From assembly GCA_048594725.1 (NCBI GenBank), contig JBMDXA010000115.1, forward strand, positions 82,527 through 146,526: DNA of 64,000 nt, in the 5' to 3' direction. Positions 43,131 through 50,679 of this stretch are shown one piece after another. A model generated the notes under the pieces. That model did not search any database and was not told where the DNA came from. It saw nothing but the letters and a program-made list of their open reading frames with translations. The stretch is from JAFDZV01 sp048594725 (GTDB lineage Bacteria; Bacteroidota; Ignavibacteria; OLB7). A program made the translations under genes and the position numbers. How positions within the stretch are numbered: the stretch's first letter is position 1; each line of letters begins with the position of its first letter.

Positions 43131-44002
43131 AATCGTTATGGAAAGTGGGTGGACAATTGCAGGGTCTCTATATCGGATTTCGCGAAAAATCCGGCATTTC
43201 AAGCATTGTGGGATGAATGCTTGACCAAAATTGACACAAATGATACATATTCCTGACGAGAAACGGGTGATGGGAGCCATGTTTCCGCTCAAAAAAAGCG
43301 CGATCCGCCGCAGAATCGGCTATTTACCCCTTCGGAGGTCGTTGCCGGGAGGGGTACATGATAATGTCCCCTCCGGGAGCATTCCCCGGCGGAAACGGGG
43401 CGGTATTCCTTCCACGTTCCCCTCGTTCCCCCCTCCGAAAGAGAAAAAACTCCCTCCCGGCCGCAGTGGTGATACAGGGAGAGAATCATTTCGTATGTCT
43501 ACCATTAACATTCCTTGCACCATCCTCCGCACGCCCCCACTGCTATCGCATCCTTCTCCCCTATCCACCCTCTTTCATCCGTTCCCTCACCCTCACATTC
43601 CTCTCCGGCATGCCGGTGACACAGCCCGGCAGCGACGCCGAATCCAGCGATGGGCCGGACGGATACCACTACCGGCCCTATGGGTGGTCCAGCCGCCCGA
43701 TGCGCAGCCATCCGCTCCGCATCCATGGGTCGCATCCATGGTTCTTCCGGCCGTTGTTGTTCAGACGCCTGATTCATCGCGCGAACCCGGGTTCTCCCAT
43801 AGCGGGCCGTGGCGAAGGCGCGGCCGGGTGGGTTCAGCAGCACAGGGATGAAACAGCCCCGCATAGTACAGCCACATCCTCTCAGCGAGGGGAGATAAGC
43901 CCTGATTGTTGTACATATGTTGTACTGATTTTGACCAAACGCAAAAACCCGGACCAAAATCCGGGTTTTTACGTTGTTTTCAGGGTTTTTAAGCCCTGTT
44001 GT
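43131..44002. other. Long gap before tRNA-Ser
   Basis: Nothing clearly coding. Holds a bulged hairpin (GGAGGGG-ACAT / ATGT-CCCCTCC, 43348-43374), a small CCCCG/CGGGG hairpin (43384-43400), a doubled GCATCCATGG (about 43720-43742) and the tRNA-Ser terminator. Confidence 0.65.
43944..43971 (-). terminator. Terminator downstream of tRNA-Ser
   Basis: AAAAACCCGGA / TCCGGGTTTTT, an 11-bp stem with loop CCAAAA; on the minus strand it ends in five T. It is 32 bases past the tRNA. Symmetrical, so it could work both ways. Confidence 0.85.
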
Positions 44003-44094
44003 TGGCGGAAAGGGAGGGATTCGAACCCTCGGTACGGTTTGACCCGTACAAACGCTTTCCAGGCGTTCCAGTTAAACCACTCCTGCACCTTTCC
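44003..44094 (-). tRNA. tRNA-Ser (anticodon GGA)
   Basis: On the minus strand a 7-bp acceptor stem GGAAAGG/CCTTTCC with discriminator G and an encoded CCA. The anticodon loop reads CTGGAAA (GGA), the long variable arm is TTTGTACGGGTCAAACCGTACC and the T-arm is GAGGGTTCGAATCCCTC. The long variable arm is as expected for serine. Confidence 0.97.
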
Positions 44095-44140
44095 GTGACG
44101 TTCGGGCTACTGTATTTCCACCAGCAGCGCAATTTACTAC

Positions 44141-44818
44141 CTAAGCATCCCCGGTGGCAACAGCTTTTTTTGCATCACCCCCCTGTTCACCCTCTATCAA
44201 ATTGTGAAGAGCCGGAGAATTCTCCCCTTTGCTCTCCTCCCGCCGCTCATCGCGGAGGGCACGTTTCTCCTCGGCAAGCTTCCGCCACTCGCTCTCCAGC
44301 GTGCGATATCGCCGCATATGAAGCTCGGTATGGCGGACGAATGCGACGGTATGGAGGATAAGCACCAGCACGCCCCCCAGCAGTATCCCCTTCTCGATAT
44401 TCGAGTAGAGCTTGTGTCCCCGGTCGAACTCCGCTTTCAGCGGCTCCTTCTCGGCCGGGATATGATCGAAGTTGCCGATGGCCGCGCGCAGCCCGTCCAT
44501 CTTCGGGTAGAGCGTGGACGTGGTATAGGCGGTGGCTCCCAGCATCGCCACGGCGATCACGAACACGGTCCAGTTCAGCCAGCGCTTGTAGTGGGCCGCC
44601 GTATAGAGCGTCCCCCCCAGCAGGAGCACCCCTGCGATGATCTCGATCCTGCCGAGACGCCCCAGGATGGCGCTATTGACCACACCGGCCATCGTCCGGC
44701 TTGGAAGCAGATCCGGCTGAAAGACTACCGAGGCAACTCCGGCACCGAAGAAGACGATGCTTCCGATCCATACCGCAAGCGCGAGGTAGACGACGACGTT
44801 CAGAAGATACTTGAACAT
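44141..44818 (-). CDS. DUF4149-family integral membrane protein
   Basis: 225 residues. Four hydrophobic helices (LLNVVVYLALAVWIGSIVFF; RIEIIAGVLLLGG; WTVFVIAVAMLGATAYTTS; IEKGILLGGVLVLILHTVAF) with a conserved GHKLYSNIEKG before the fourth, the DUF4149 layout. A charged coiled-coil-like tail (LESEWRKLAEEKRALRDERR) of about 55 residues extends into the cytoplasm. Function unknown. It follows the isocitrate dehydrogenase gene by 49 bases and is probably cotranscribed. Confidence 0.85.
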   Translation of the reverse strand: MFKYLLNVVVYLALAVWIGSIVFFGAGVASVVFQPDLLPSRTMAGVVNSAILGRLGRIEIIAGVLLLGGTLYTAAHYKRWLNWTVFVIAVAMLGATAYTTSTLYPKMDGLRAAIGNFDHIPAEKEPLKAEFDRGHKLYSNIEKGILLGGVLVLILHTVAFVRHTELHMRRYRTLESEWRKLAEEKRALRDERREESKGENSPALHNLIEGEQGGDAKKAVATGDA

Positions 44819-44867
44819 AGCTGCAAACCTTTACTATCTGACGGCGCCGCCCACCTGCGGGGTAACG

Positions 44868-45878
44868 CTATGAAAGATGCTCGATGATGGCGTCGCGCAT
44901 TTCGGTAGTGCCGACGCCGGAGGCCGGGTTCAGATCGCGCGTCACCTGCTTCCCCTCGCGGATCACCGCCTCCAGCGCCCGCTCGATCTTCGAGGCACGC
45001 TCAAGATCGCCGAGATGCCGCAGCATCATGGTTCCGGCAAGCAGGATGGCCGCAGGATTGGCGAGATTCTTTCCGGCGATATCCGGCGCCGAGCCGTGCA
45101 CCGCCTCGAAGATCGCCGCCGACCCGCCGATGTTGGCGCCGGGAGCAAGCCCCAGACCGCCCACCAGACCGCTTGCAAGATCCGACAGGATGTCGCCGAA
45201 GAGGTTCGTGGTAACGATCACATCGAACTGCTCCGGACGCATCACCATCTGCATCGCCATGTTGTCGATGATCTTGTCGTCGGTCTCGATCCCCGGATAC
45301 TCCGCTCCGATCTGCCGGCCGATATCCAGGAACATGCCGGAGGTGAACTTCAGAATGTTCGCCTTGTGCACGATCGTCACCTTCTTGCGTCCCTGCTTCA
45401 CCGCATACTCGTAGGCGGCACGGATGATACGTTCGGCACTGCTCTTGGTTACAACCGCCACCGACTCGGCGATGGTCTTCTCCTCGTCGGCATAGCGTTC
45501 CACGCCCGAGTACAGCCCCTGGGTGTTCTCGCGGAAGATCACCCGATCGATATCCTTGAAGCGGCTGGCAACCCCTTCGAAACTGCGCGTGGGACGGAGG
45601 TTTATATACAGGTCGAATTCCCTGCGCAGCGCCACGTTCACACTGCGGAATCCGGAGCCCACGGGGGTGGTAAGAGGCCCTTTCAGCGCCACACCGGCCT
45701 CCCGGATGGCGTCGATGGTCTCCTGCGGCATCGGGTCCCCCGTCCTCTCGAAGGTTCCCAGACCGGCGGATGCCTCCACCCATTCGATCTGCGCGCCGGA
45801 TGCGTCGATGATGCGCATCGTCGCCTCTACAATGCTCGGCCCGATCCCGTCCCCCGGGATATAAACAACACGAGTCAT
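44868..45878 (-). CDS. NAD-dependent isocitrate dehydrogenase
   Basis: 336 residues from the ATG at 45878 (MTRVVYIPGDGIGPSIVEA). It carries the family signatures RENTQGLYSGVE and NLFGDILSDLASGLVGGLGL, and ends TTEMRDAIIEHL. The length and the RENT-LYSG form fit the short NAD-type isocitrate dehydrogenase rather than isopropylmalate dehydrogenase, though the two families are close. It converts isocitrate to 2-oxoglutarate in the TCA cycle. The frame is open upstream into tRNA-Gly, but the family N-terminus fixes the start. Confidence 0.9.
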   Translation of the reverse strand: MTRVVYIPGDGIGPSIVEATMRIIDASGAQIEWVEASAGLGTFERTGDPMPQETIDAIREAGVALKGPLTTPVGSGFRSVNVALRREFDLYINLRPTRSFEGVASRFKDIDRVIFRENTQGLYSGVERYADEEKTIAESVAVVTKSSAERIIRAAYEYAVKQGRKKVTIVHKANILKFTSGMFLDIGRQIGAEYPGIETDDKIIDNMAMQMVMRPEQFDVIVTTNLFGDILSDLASGLVGGLGLAPGANIGGSAAIFEAVHGSAPDIAGKNLANPAAILLAGTMMLRHLGDLERASKIERALEAVIREGKQVTRDLNPASGVGTTEMRDAIIEHLS

Positions 45879-46021
45879 AAAATTTCCGTACTGGTTAGGA
45901 TGAGTTGTAACTCTGAGTGATTTGGGTCGTGCCAGATGGAGCCCCTGGGTTGGCACGAATGGGCAGGAACAACTTCCGGCGGGGCCGCTGCCCATGCGCG
46001 GAGCGCCGGGTACCAACGAAA

Positions 46022-46057
46022 AAGTCCCGTCATCGTTTGCTGGCGATGACAGGACTT
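46022..46057 (-). terminator. Terminator downstream of tRNA-Gly
   Basis: Minus-strand hairpin with AAGTCC/GGACTT and GTCATCG/CGATGAC stems, one mismatch and an 8-base loop, followed by a T5 run. Lies 51 bases past the tRNA. Confidence 0.8.
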
Positions 46058-46108
46058 CAACATCTACACCACTCTGGAGAGATATGCTCCGGCGCGGATT
46101 ATCATATG

Positions 46109-46181
<73 letters not shown>

Positions 46182-46536
46182 GTTTCCTTAAGGCCTTCTG
46201 ACATCGCTTGTCGTAATGTCGTGCGCTTTAAGTGGTACAAACTTACGGTAATCCGAAGGGCATTGCAATGGTGAGATTATAACAAAATATTATCGCACTG
46301 TAAAAACCGATGGGCCCCCTTGCTTCTCCCTTTGCCGGATGAGGATTCATCGTAACTTCGTCGCGGCCGGATGGTATCCGGTAGCAGCCGCCCGAAGGCT
46401 GCCCCATGGCTGCGCCGGCAGGGCATCGGCACACGGCAACGGGGTATCCCGCCGGAGACATCATCCCTCTACTGATACAATCACTCCCACGGGGTGGACG
46501 TTGTAGAAGGATATATCGCAAACTCATTCCCTGAAT
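46182..46536. other. Divergent gap between tRNA-Gly and the PorV-like gene
   Basis: Contains the tRNA-Gly promoter. I see no clear promoter or ribosome site for the plus-strand gene at 46537. Confidence 0.5.
46276..46304 (-). promoter_or_regulatory. Sigma-70-type promoter for tRNA-Gly
   Basis: On the minus strand TTTACA (46304-46299), exactly 17 bases, TATAAT (46281-46276), about 95 bases before the tRNA 5' end. Confidence 0.75.
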
Positions 46537-47565
46537 ATGGTCAGATCATTTGTCGGCGGTCTTGTGGCCCTGGCGCTCCTCCCCACCATGGGTGCGGCCC
46601 AGGGGTTTGTCAATGCCAAATACGCGGGAGAATTTCTCAGCTCCGGCGTCGGCGGCCGCTCAGCAGCCCTGGGTGGTACCGGCACCGGCTTCGCCAATGA
46701 TGTCACCGCAGGATACTTCAACCCCTCGGCCCTCTCCCGGATCACCTACCCGCAGGGCATGCTCCTGCATGAATCGCGCTTCGCCGGGCAGATCAATTAC
46801 GACTACGCCGCCGCCGCCCTGCCGTTCGGCCCCGACCAGACCTTCGCCATCAGCGCGATACGCCTGGGGCTGGATGGCATCAAGGATTCGCGCAATGCGC
46901 TGGTGGACCGCAACGGCAACGGACAGCTCGATGAGGACGACCGCATCGACGAAACCAAGATCAAGCTGGGAGGCTCCGCCGACTGGGCCGTGTATGGCTC
47001 CTATGCCCGGAAGATCGATGAGAAGCTGGCCGTGGGGGGAAGCCTGAAGGTGCTCTATAAAACCGTGCTGGAACATTCCGCATGGGGATTGGGGTTCGAC
47101 CTCGGCGCTACCTACCGTCCCGTCGATGACCTCTCGCTGGGAGCGGCCCTCACCGATGCCACCAAATCGCTCCTGACCTGGGATACCGGCAACCAGGAGT
47201 TCATCGTCCCGGCACTCCGCCTGGGCGCGGCCTACAAGTACAGGATCGGCGAGGACCATAGCGTGATGCCGGCACTGGATGGCACCTTCCGGTTCGAGGG
47301 ACGCCACCAGACCGCCATGGTGGATCTGGATTTCGCCAGCCTTGATGTGCAGGCCGGACTTGAATATTCCTACAAGGATAGAATCTTCCTGCGCGGCGGC
47401 TATACCGATCTGAAACAGATCACCGTGGGAGCCGGCGTGAAGCTCCCGAAGCTGAATATCGATTACGCCTTCACCAAACAGAACTCCGATCTCGATGCGT
47501 TCGGTGCCACCCACCGTATCTCGCTGATGCTGACGCTGGAGGAACCCCAATTCATCCGCGAATAA
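46537..47565 (+). CDS. PorV/PorQ-family outer-membrane protein
   Basis: 342 residues. Signal peptide (MVRSFVGGLVALALLPTMGA, cut near GAAQG), then the family opening FLSSGVGGRSAALGGTGTGF and DVTAGYFNPSALSRI, and about a dozen amphipathic strands ending LMLTLEEP. The family gives outer-membrane barrels, including PorV of type IX secretion; this copy may or may not serve secretion. An EF-hand-like loop DRNGNGQLDEDD (about 127-138) is inserted between strands, unusual for the family. Confidence 0.85.
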   Translation: MVRSFVGGLVALALLPTMGAAQGFVNAKYAGEFLSSGVGGRSAALGGTGTGFANDVTAGYFNPSALSRITYPQGMLLHESRFAGQINYDYAAAALPFGPDQTFAISAIRLGLDGIKDSRNALVDRNGNGQLDEDDRIDETKIKLGGSADWAVYGSYARKIDEKLAVGGSLKVLYKTVLEHSAWGLGFDLGATYRPVDDLSLGAALTDATKSLLTWDTGNQEFIVPALRLGAAYKYRIGEDHSVMPALDGTFRFEGRHQTAMVDLDFASLDVQAGLEYSYKDRIFLRGGYTDLKQITVGAGVKLPKLNIDYAFTKQNSDLDAFGATHRISLMLTLEEPQFIRE

Positions 47566-47810
47566 ACGCGAATCTTGGTGGAGGGGAGTGATACGATGAT
47601 ACTTCGATCGTATCGAACCTCTTGAAATCTTCGCGAATGATTATCATGATCCCCCACGTTGGAACAGAATAGGGAATCATAGGGAGAGAGAATGAGGATA
47701 AGGAAGAGAGAGGAATAACGAGGAGAGGGAAAGTAGGATCGGATCGGATGGTAGGATAGCGGGGCGGACCGGTTCTCCCATACGCCATCCCCACTCCCAG
47801 GAAATATCAG

Positions 47811-47843
47811 GCGGGCCGTTCCAGAATATCTGAAACGGCCCGC
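47811..47843. terminator. Hairpin between convergent genes
   Basis: GCGGGCCGTT / AACGGCCCGC, a 10-bp perfect stem with a 13-base loop. Placed to serve the PorV-like and thiolase genes. Confidence 0.55.
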
Positions 47844-47999
47844 AGTGCTTTCCAATCGATTGTTCATCGCTACCCCTCCCATTCCCCAACCCGGCTTCGT
47901 GTCTTTTCCCTTAGCTTCTTTTCCCTTCCCTTCTTTTCTCTCCACTTCTCTTCCGACCCCGAACTTCCAGACGCCTCGCCTCCCAGTCATCCCTCCCCC

Positions 48000-48034
48000 A
48001 ATCGAAAATCCAAAATCGCAAATCGAAAATCCCC
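48000..48034. repeat. Heptamer AATCGNA tract (5 units)
   Basis: AATCGAA AATCCAA AATCGCA AATCGAA AATCCCC, near-identical to the first four units at 5021. It lies 39 bases beyond the thiolase stop codon. Confidence 0.85.
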
Positions 48035-48046
48035 CCCCTCTCCCCC

Positions 48047-48074
48047 AATCGTCAATCGTAAATCAACAATCGTC
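48047..48074. repeat. Heptamer AATCGNA tract (4 units) touching the thiolase stop codon
   Basis: AATCGTC AATCGTA AATCAAC AATCGTC; the last unit includes two bases of the stop codon (48073-48075). Confidence 0.8.
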
Positions 48075-49278
48075 ACACTTTCTCGACAATCACGCTGATT
48101 CCCTGTCCCACGCCGATGCACATGGAGGCCAGGCCATAGCGGGCGCTCTCGCGGCGGGCCATCTCCGAGCCGAGCGAGGCGAGCAGGCGCACGCCCGACA
48201 TGCCGAGCGGATGCCCCAGGGCAATGGCCCCGCCGTTGACGTTCACCTTCTCCAGGTCAAGCCCCAGATCACGCACCACCGCGATCGACTGCGATGCAAA
48301 CGCCTCGTTCAGTTCTACCAGATCGATGTCGCTGATGCTAAGACCGGCGCGCTCCAGCGCCTTGCGCGTGGCCGGCACCGGCCCGATCCCCATATAGCGC
48401 GGATCAACACCTACCGCGGCGCTGGCAACATAACGGAGCACCGGCTTCAGGCCGAACTCCTTCACGGCACGCTCGCTGGCGATCAGCACCGCCCCGGCAC
48501 CGTCGTTCAGGCTGGAGGAGTTCCCCGGCGTCACGCTCCCTCCCTTGCGGAAGGCCGGCTTCAGGGTGCCCAGCTTCTCCATCGACGTATCGCCGCGCGG
48601 CCCCTCATCGCGCGAGACCACCAGGGGGTCCCCCTTGCGCTGCGGGATCTCCACCGGCACTACCGTATCGGCATAACGTCCCGCCTCCCAGGCCTCAACC
48701 GACAGGCGGTGCGAACGGAGCGCGAACTGGTCCTGCTCCTCGCGCCCTATCTCCCACTTCTCCGCCACATTCTCGGCGGTCTCACCCATCTGCTCCAGGG
48801 GGAACATCGCCTCCATTCTGGAGTTGGGGAAGCGCCAGCCAAGCGCCGTATCGTAGGCGGTAAGGTTGCCGAACTGCGCGCCGCCGGAAACGTTCTTCGG
48901 CATCACATAGGGAGCGCGCGACATCACCTCCACGCCGCCGGCGATCACCAGATCCGCCTCCCCCGCCTTTACCGCGCGGGCCGCATAGCTTACCGCATCC
49001 AGTGCGGAGCCGCAGAGCCGGTTGAGCGTGGTGGCCGGAATGCTCTGGGGAAGACCGGCCAGCAGCACCGCCATACGGGCGACGTTGCGATTATCCTCGC
49101 CGGCCTGGTTGGCGCATCCCATGATGACGTCGTCGATACGATCGGCAGGGATGCCGGTCCGCTCCACGAGCGCCTTCAGCACGAGCGCGCCCAGATCATC
49201 TGCGCGAACAGCGGAAAGCGCCCCTCCATACCGTCCTATCGGGGTGCGCAGAGGAGATACGATAAATGCTTCTGACAT
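48073..49278 (-). CDS. Acetyl-CoA C-acyltransferase (thiolase)
   Basis: 401 residues from the ATG at 49278 (MSEAFIVSPLRTPIGRYGG). Active-site Cys in LNRLCGSALDAV (about 90), His in GGAIALGHPLGMSG and second Cys in GLASMCIGVGQG, all intact. It catalyses the thiolytic end of beta-oxidation or, in reverse, acetoacetyl-CoA formation; the PaaJ/FadA-like sequence favours degradation. The next gene upstream (49367-50107) encodes a 3-hydroxyacyl-CoA-dehydrogenase-like protein, the preceding enzyme of the same route. Confidence 0.94.
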   Translation of the reverse strand: MSEAFIVSPLRTPIGRYGGALSAVRADDLGALVLKALVERTGIPADRIDDVIMGCANQAGEDNRNVARMAVLLAGLPQSIPATTLNRLCGSALDAVSYAARAVKAGEADLVIAGGVEVMSRAPYVMPKNVSGGAQFGNLTAYDTALGWRFPNSRMEAMFPLEQMGETAENVAEKWEIGREEQDQFALRSHRLSVEAWEAGRYADTVVPVEIPQRKGDPLVVSRDEGPRGDTSMEKLGTLKPAFRKGGSVTPGNSSSLNDGAGAVLIASERAVKEFGLKPVLRYVASAAVGVDPRYMGIGPVPATRKALERAGLSISDIDLVELNEAFASQSIAVVRDLGLDLEKVNVNGGAIALGHPLGMSGVRLLASLGSEMARRESARYGLASMCIGVGQGISVIVEKV

Positions 49279-49366
49279 GATATATGGGATTAAGAGCTTG
49301 GTTGTTGATTCCTGGAACGAACTACCGCCCACGGACCTTCCACCGACCGTTCCGGTCAATCGAACA

Positions 49367-50107
49367 TCACATGCGCAACGCTCGGCCTGCGCGCGCATAC
49401 TGTTTCAGCAGCACGCAGGGACGATACCGTTCCTCCTGGTATTCATCGTAGAGGCCCTGGAGCACGGCCAGCACCAGATCGCCGCCGATACGATCGGCCC
49501 AGGCGAGCGGCCCCTCCGGATAGTTCGTTCCCAGCTTCATCGCAACATCGATATCGCCGGGATCGGCCACCCCCTCCATCAGCGCGAACGCTGCCTCGTT
49601 GATAATCATCGCAAGATTTCTCATCGAGACCAGGGCAAGGCGGTCCTGCACCACCTCCAGCTCCCGGCCGGCCAGTTCCCGCAGCAGCTCCAGGGCCGCC
49701 GCGGCATCATCCGGCGCGGTCTGAAGCGCCACCGATGCCTCCAGCAGGGTTCCCCCCGGATAGAGCGCCGGGACATAGCTGATTCCGATCGCCGTGCGGG
49801 CTCCGGCGCGGGAGGCCGCCTCCGTGGCGGTCATCGCAAGAACATTGGTATAGAGCGTGGCTCCGGCCGCGCGGCTGCCGGCCAGCAGCGCCAGGGTTTT
49901 CTCCTTGGCCGCCCGGTCGTACGACAGATCGATGACGGCGCCGAGATCCTCCGGGAACTCATCCGGTCCGGATACCGGGCGCACGCCGGGGTGCCCGCTC
50001 CACGAAGACGAATCCGGATCATACGCAAGTCTCGTATGCGAGGGGGGGATCAGGCCGGCGAACGCGCCTGCGAGCGCCGGAGCGCCCACGATGAGAAGAG
50101 ATGCCAT
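49367..50107 (-). CDS. 3-hydroxyacyl-CoA dehydrogenase-like protein with degenerate NAD-binding half
   Basis: 246 residues. The C-terminal half is a clear 3HCDH domain (MIINEAAFALMEGVADPGDI, DVAMKLGTNYPEGPLAWADR, DEYQEERYRPCVLLKQYA). The N-terminal half is only about 130 residues and lacks the usual GxGxxG; it begins LLIVGAPALAGAF. The catalytic His-Glu of full-length enzymes is not obvious. It could therefore be an inactive or altered partner of the thiolase encoded 88 bases downstream. Start at 50107. Confidence 0.8.
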   Translation of the reverse strand: MASLLIVGAPALAGAFAGLIPPSHTRLAYDPDSSSWSGHPGVRPVSGPDEFPEDLGAVIDLSYDRAAKEKTLALLAGSRAAGATLYTNVLAMTATEAASRAGARTAIGISYVPALYPGGTLLEASVALQTAPDDAAAALELLRELAGRELEVVQDRLALVSMRNLAMIINEAAFALMEGVADPGDIDVAMKLGTNYPEGPLAWADRIGGDLVLAVLQGLYDEYQEERYRPCVLLKQYARAGRALRM

Positions 50108-50231
50108 AATGCTACCTGTAGGATTCTATCGGAATATACCGATAGCCGGGGGGCGATCCCGCCACCGGCGGGGAGTGCCTGCCACGGACTGATAAATTGT
50201 TGCACTTCGTACTGCCCCATGGGCCTCAACG

Positions 50232-50268
50232 CCGAACTCCACATGCCCATGGGGAATGTGGAGTTCGG
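50232..50268 (-). terminator. Terminator downstream of the DUF3276 gene
   Basis: CCGAACTCCACAT / ATGTGGAGTTCGG, a 13-bp perfect stem with an 11-base loop, 72 bases past the stop of the 50340-50657 gene. Confidence 0.7.
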
Positions 50269-50339
50269 AACATACGGATGCGGCATGGACCGGGGATGCC
50301 ACGCAACGGAGATATTCGGCCATGCTTGCGGGAAGCTTT

Positions 50340-50657
50340 CTAGTCGTCGTGTTCTTCGACCTCACGACTGCGTGGCGGCAACGCGTTGATCTTCGATAGC
50401 TCACCGTAGATAAAGGTCAATGCCTCATTGAACGCCTCGCGGAACTTCTCGAAATCCTCCTTGTAGAGAAAGATCTTGAACTTCTCGCGATCGGATTCAC
50501 CAGTTCGCTTGCTCTCGGTGATGGTCATGTAGAAATCGTTTCCGGCACGAGTCGAGCGAACATCGATGTAGTAGGTTCTCTTCCCTGCTCTCACACGGCG
50601 TGAGAATACTTCATCACGATTGTTTTCCACGGGCGGTTCCTTGTATAAGTGAGACAT
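50340..50657 (-). CDS. DUF3276 (PUR-domain) family protein
   Basis: 105 residues. FSRRVRAGKRTYYIDVRSTR then NDFYMTITESKR and KIFLYKEDFEKFREAFNEAL form the PUR repeat known to bind single-stranded nucleic acid. The family is largely confined to Bacteroidota/Chlorobiota and spirochaetes, so it supports the taxon guess. Small, cytoplasmic, monocistronic. Confidence 0.92.
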   Translation of the reverse strand: MSHLYKEPPVENNRDEVFSRRVRAGKRTYYIDVRSTRAGNDFYMTITESKRTGESDREKFKIFLYKEDFEKFREAFNEALTFIYGELSKINALPPRSREVEEHDD

Positions 50658-50679
50658 GCTCTGTGAGTCTAAATGAGAG

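Larger units (their letters stand above)
47566..48072. other. Convergent gap
   Basis: Holds a purine-rich stretch (about 47671-47750), a terminator hairpin, a pyrimidine-rich stretch (47920-47990) and two heptamer tracts. No gene seen. Confidence 0.6.

Noticed and set aside
43358..44098. 246-codon plus-strand open frame
   Set aside because: Runs through tRNA-Ser in antisense, is low in complexity and has no recognisable domain.
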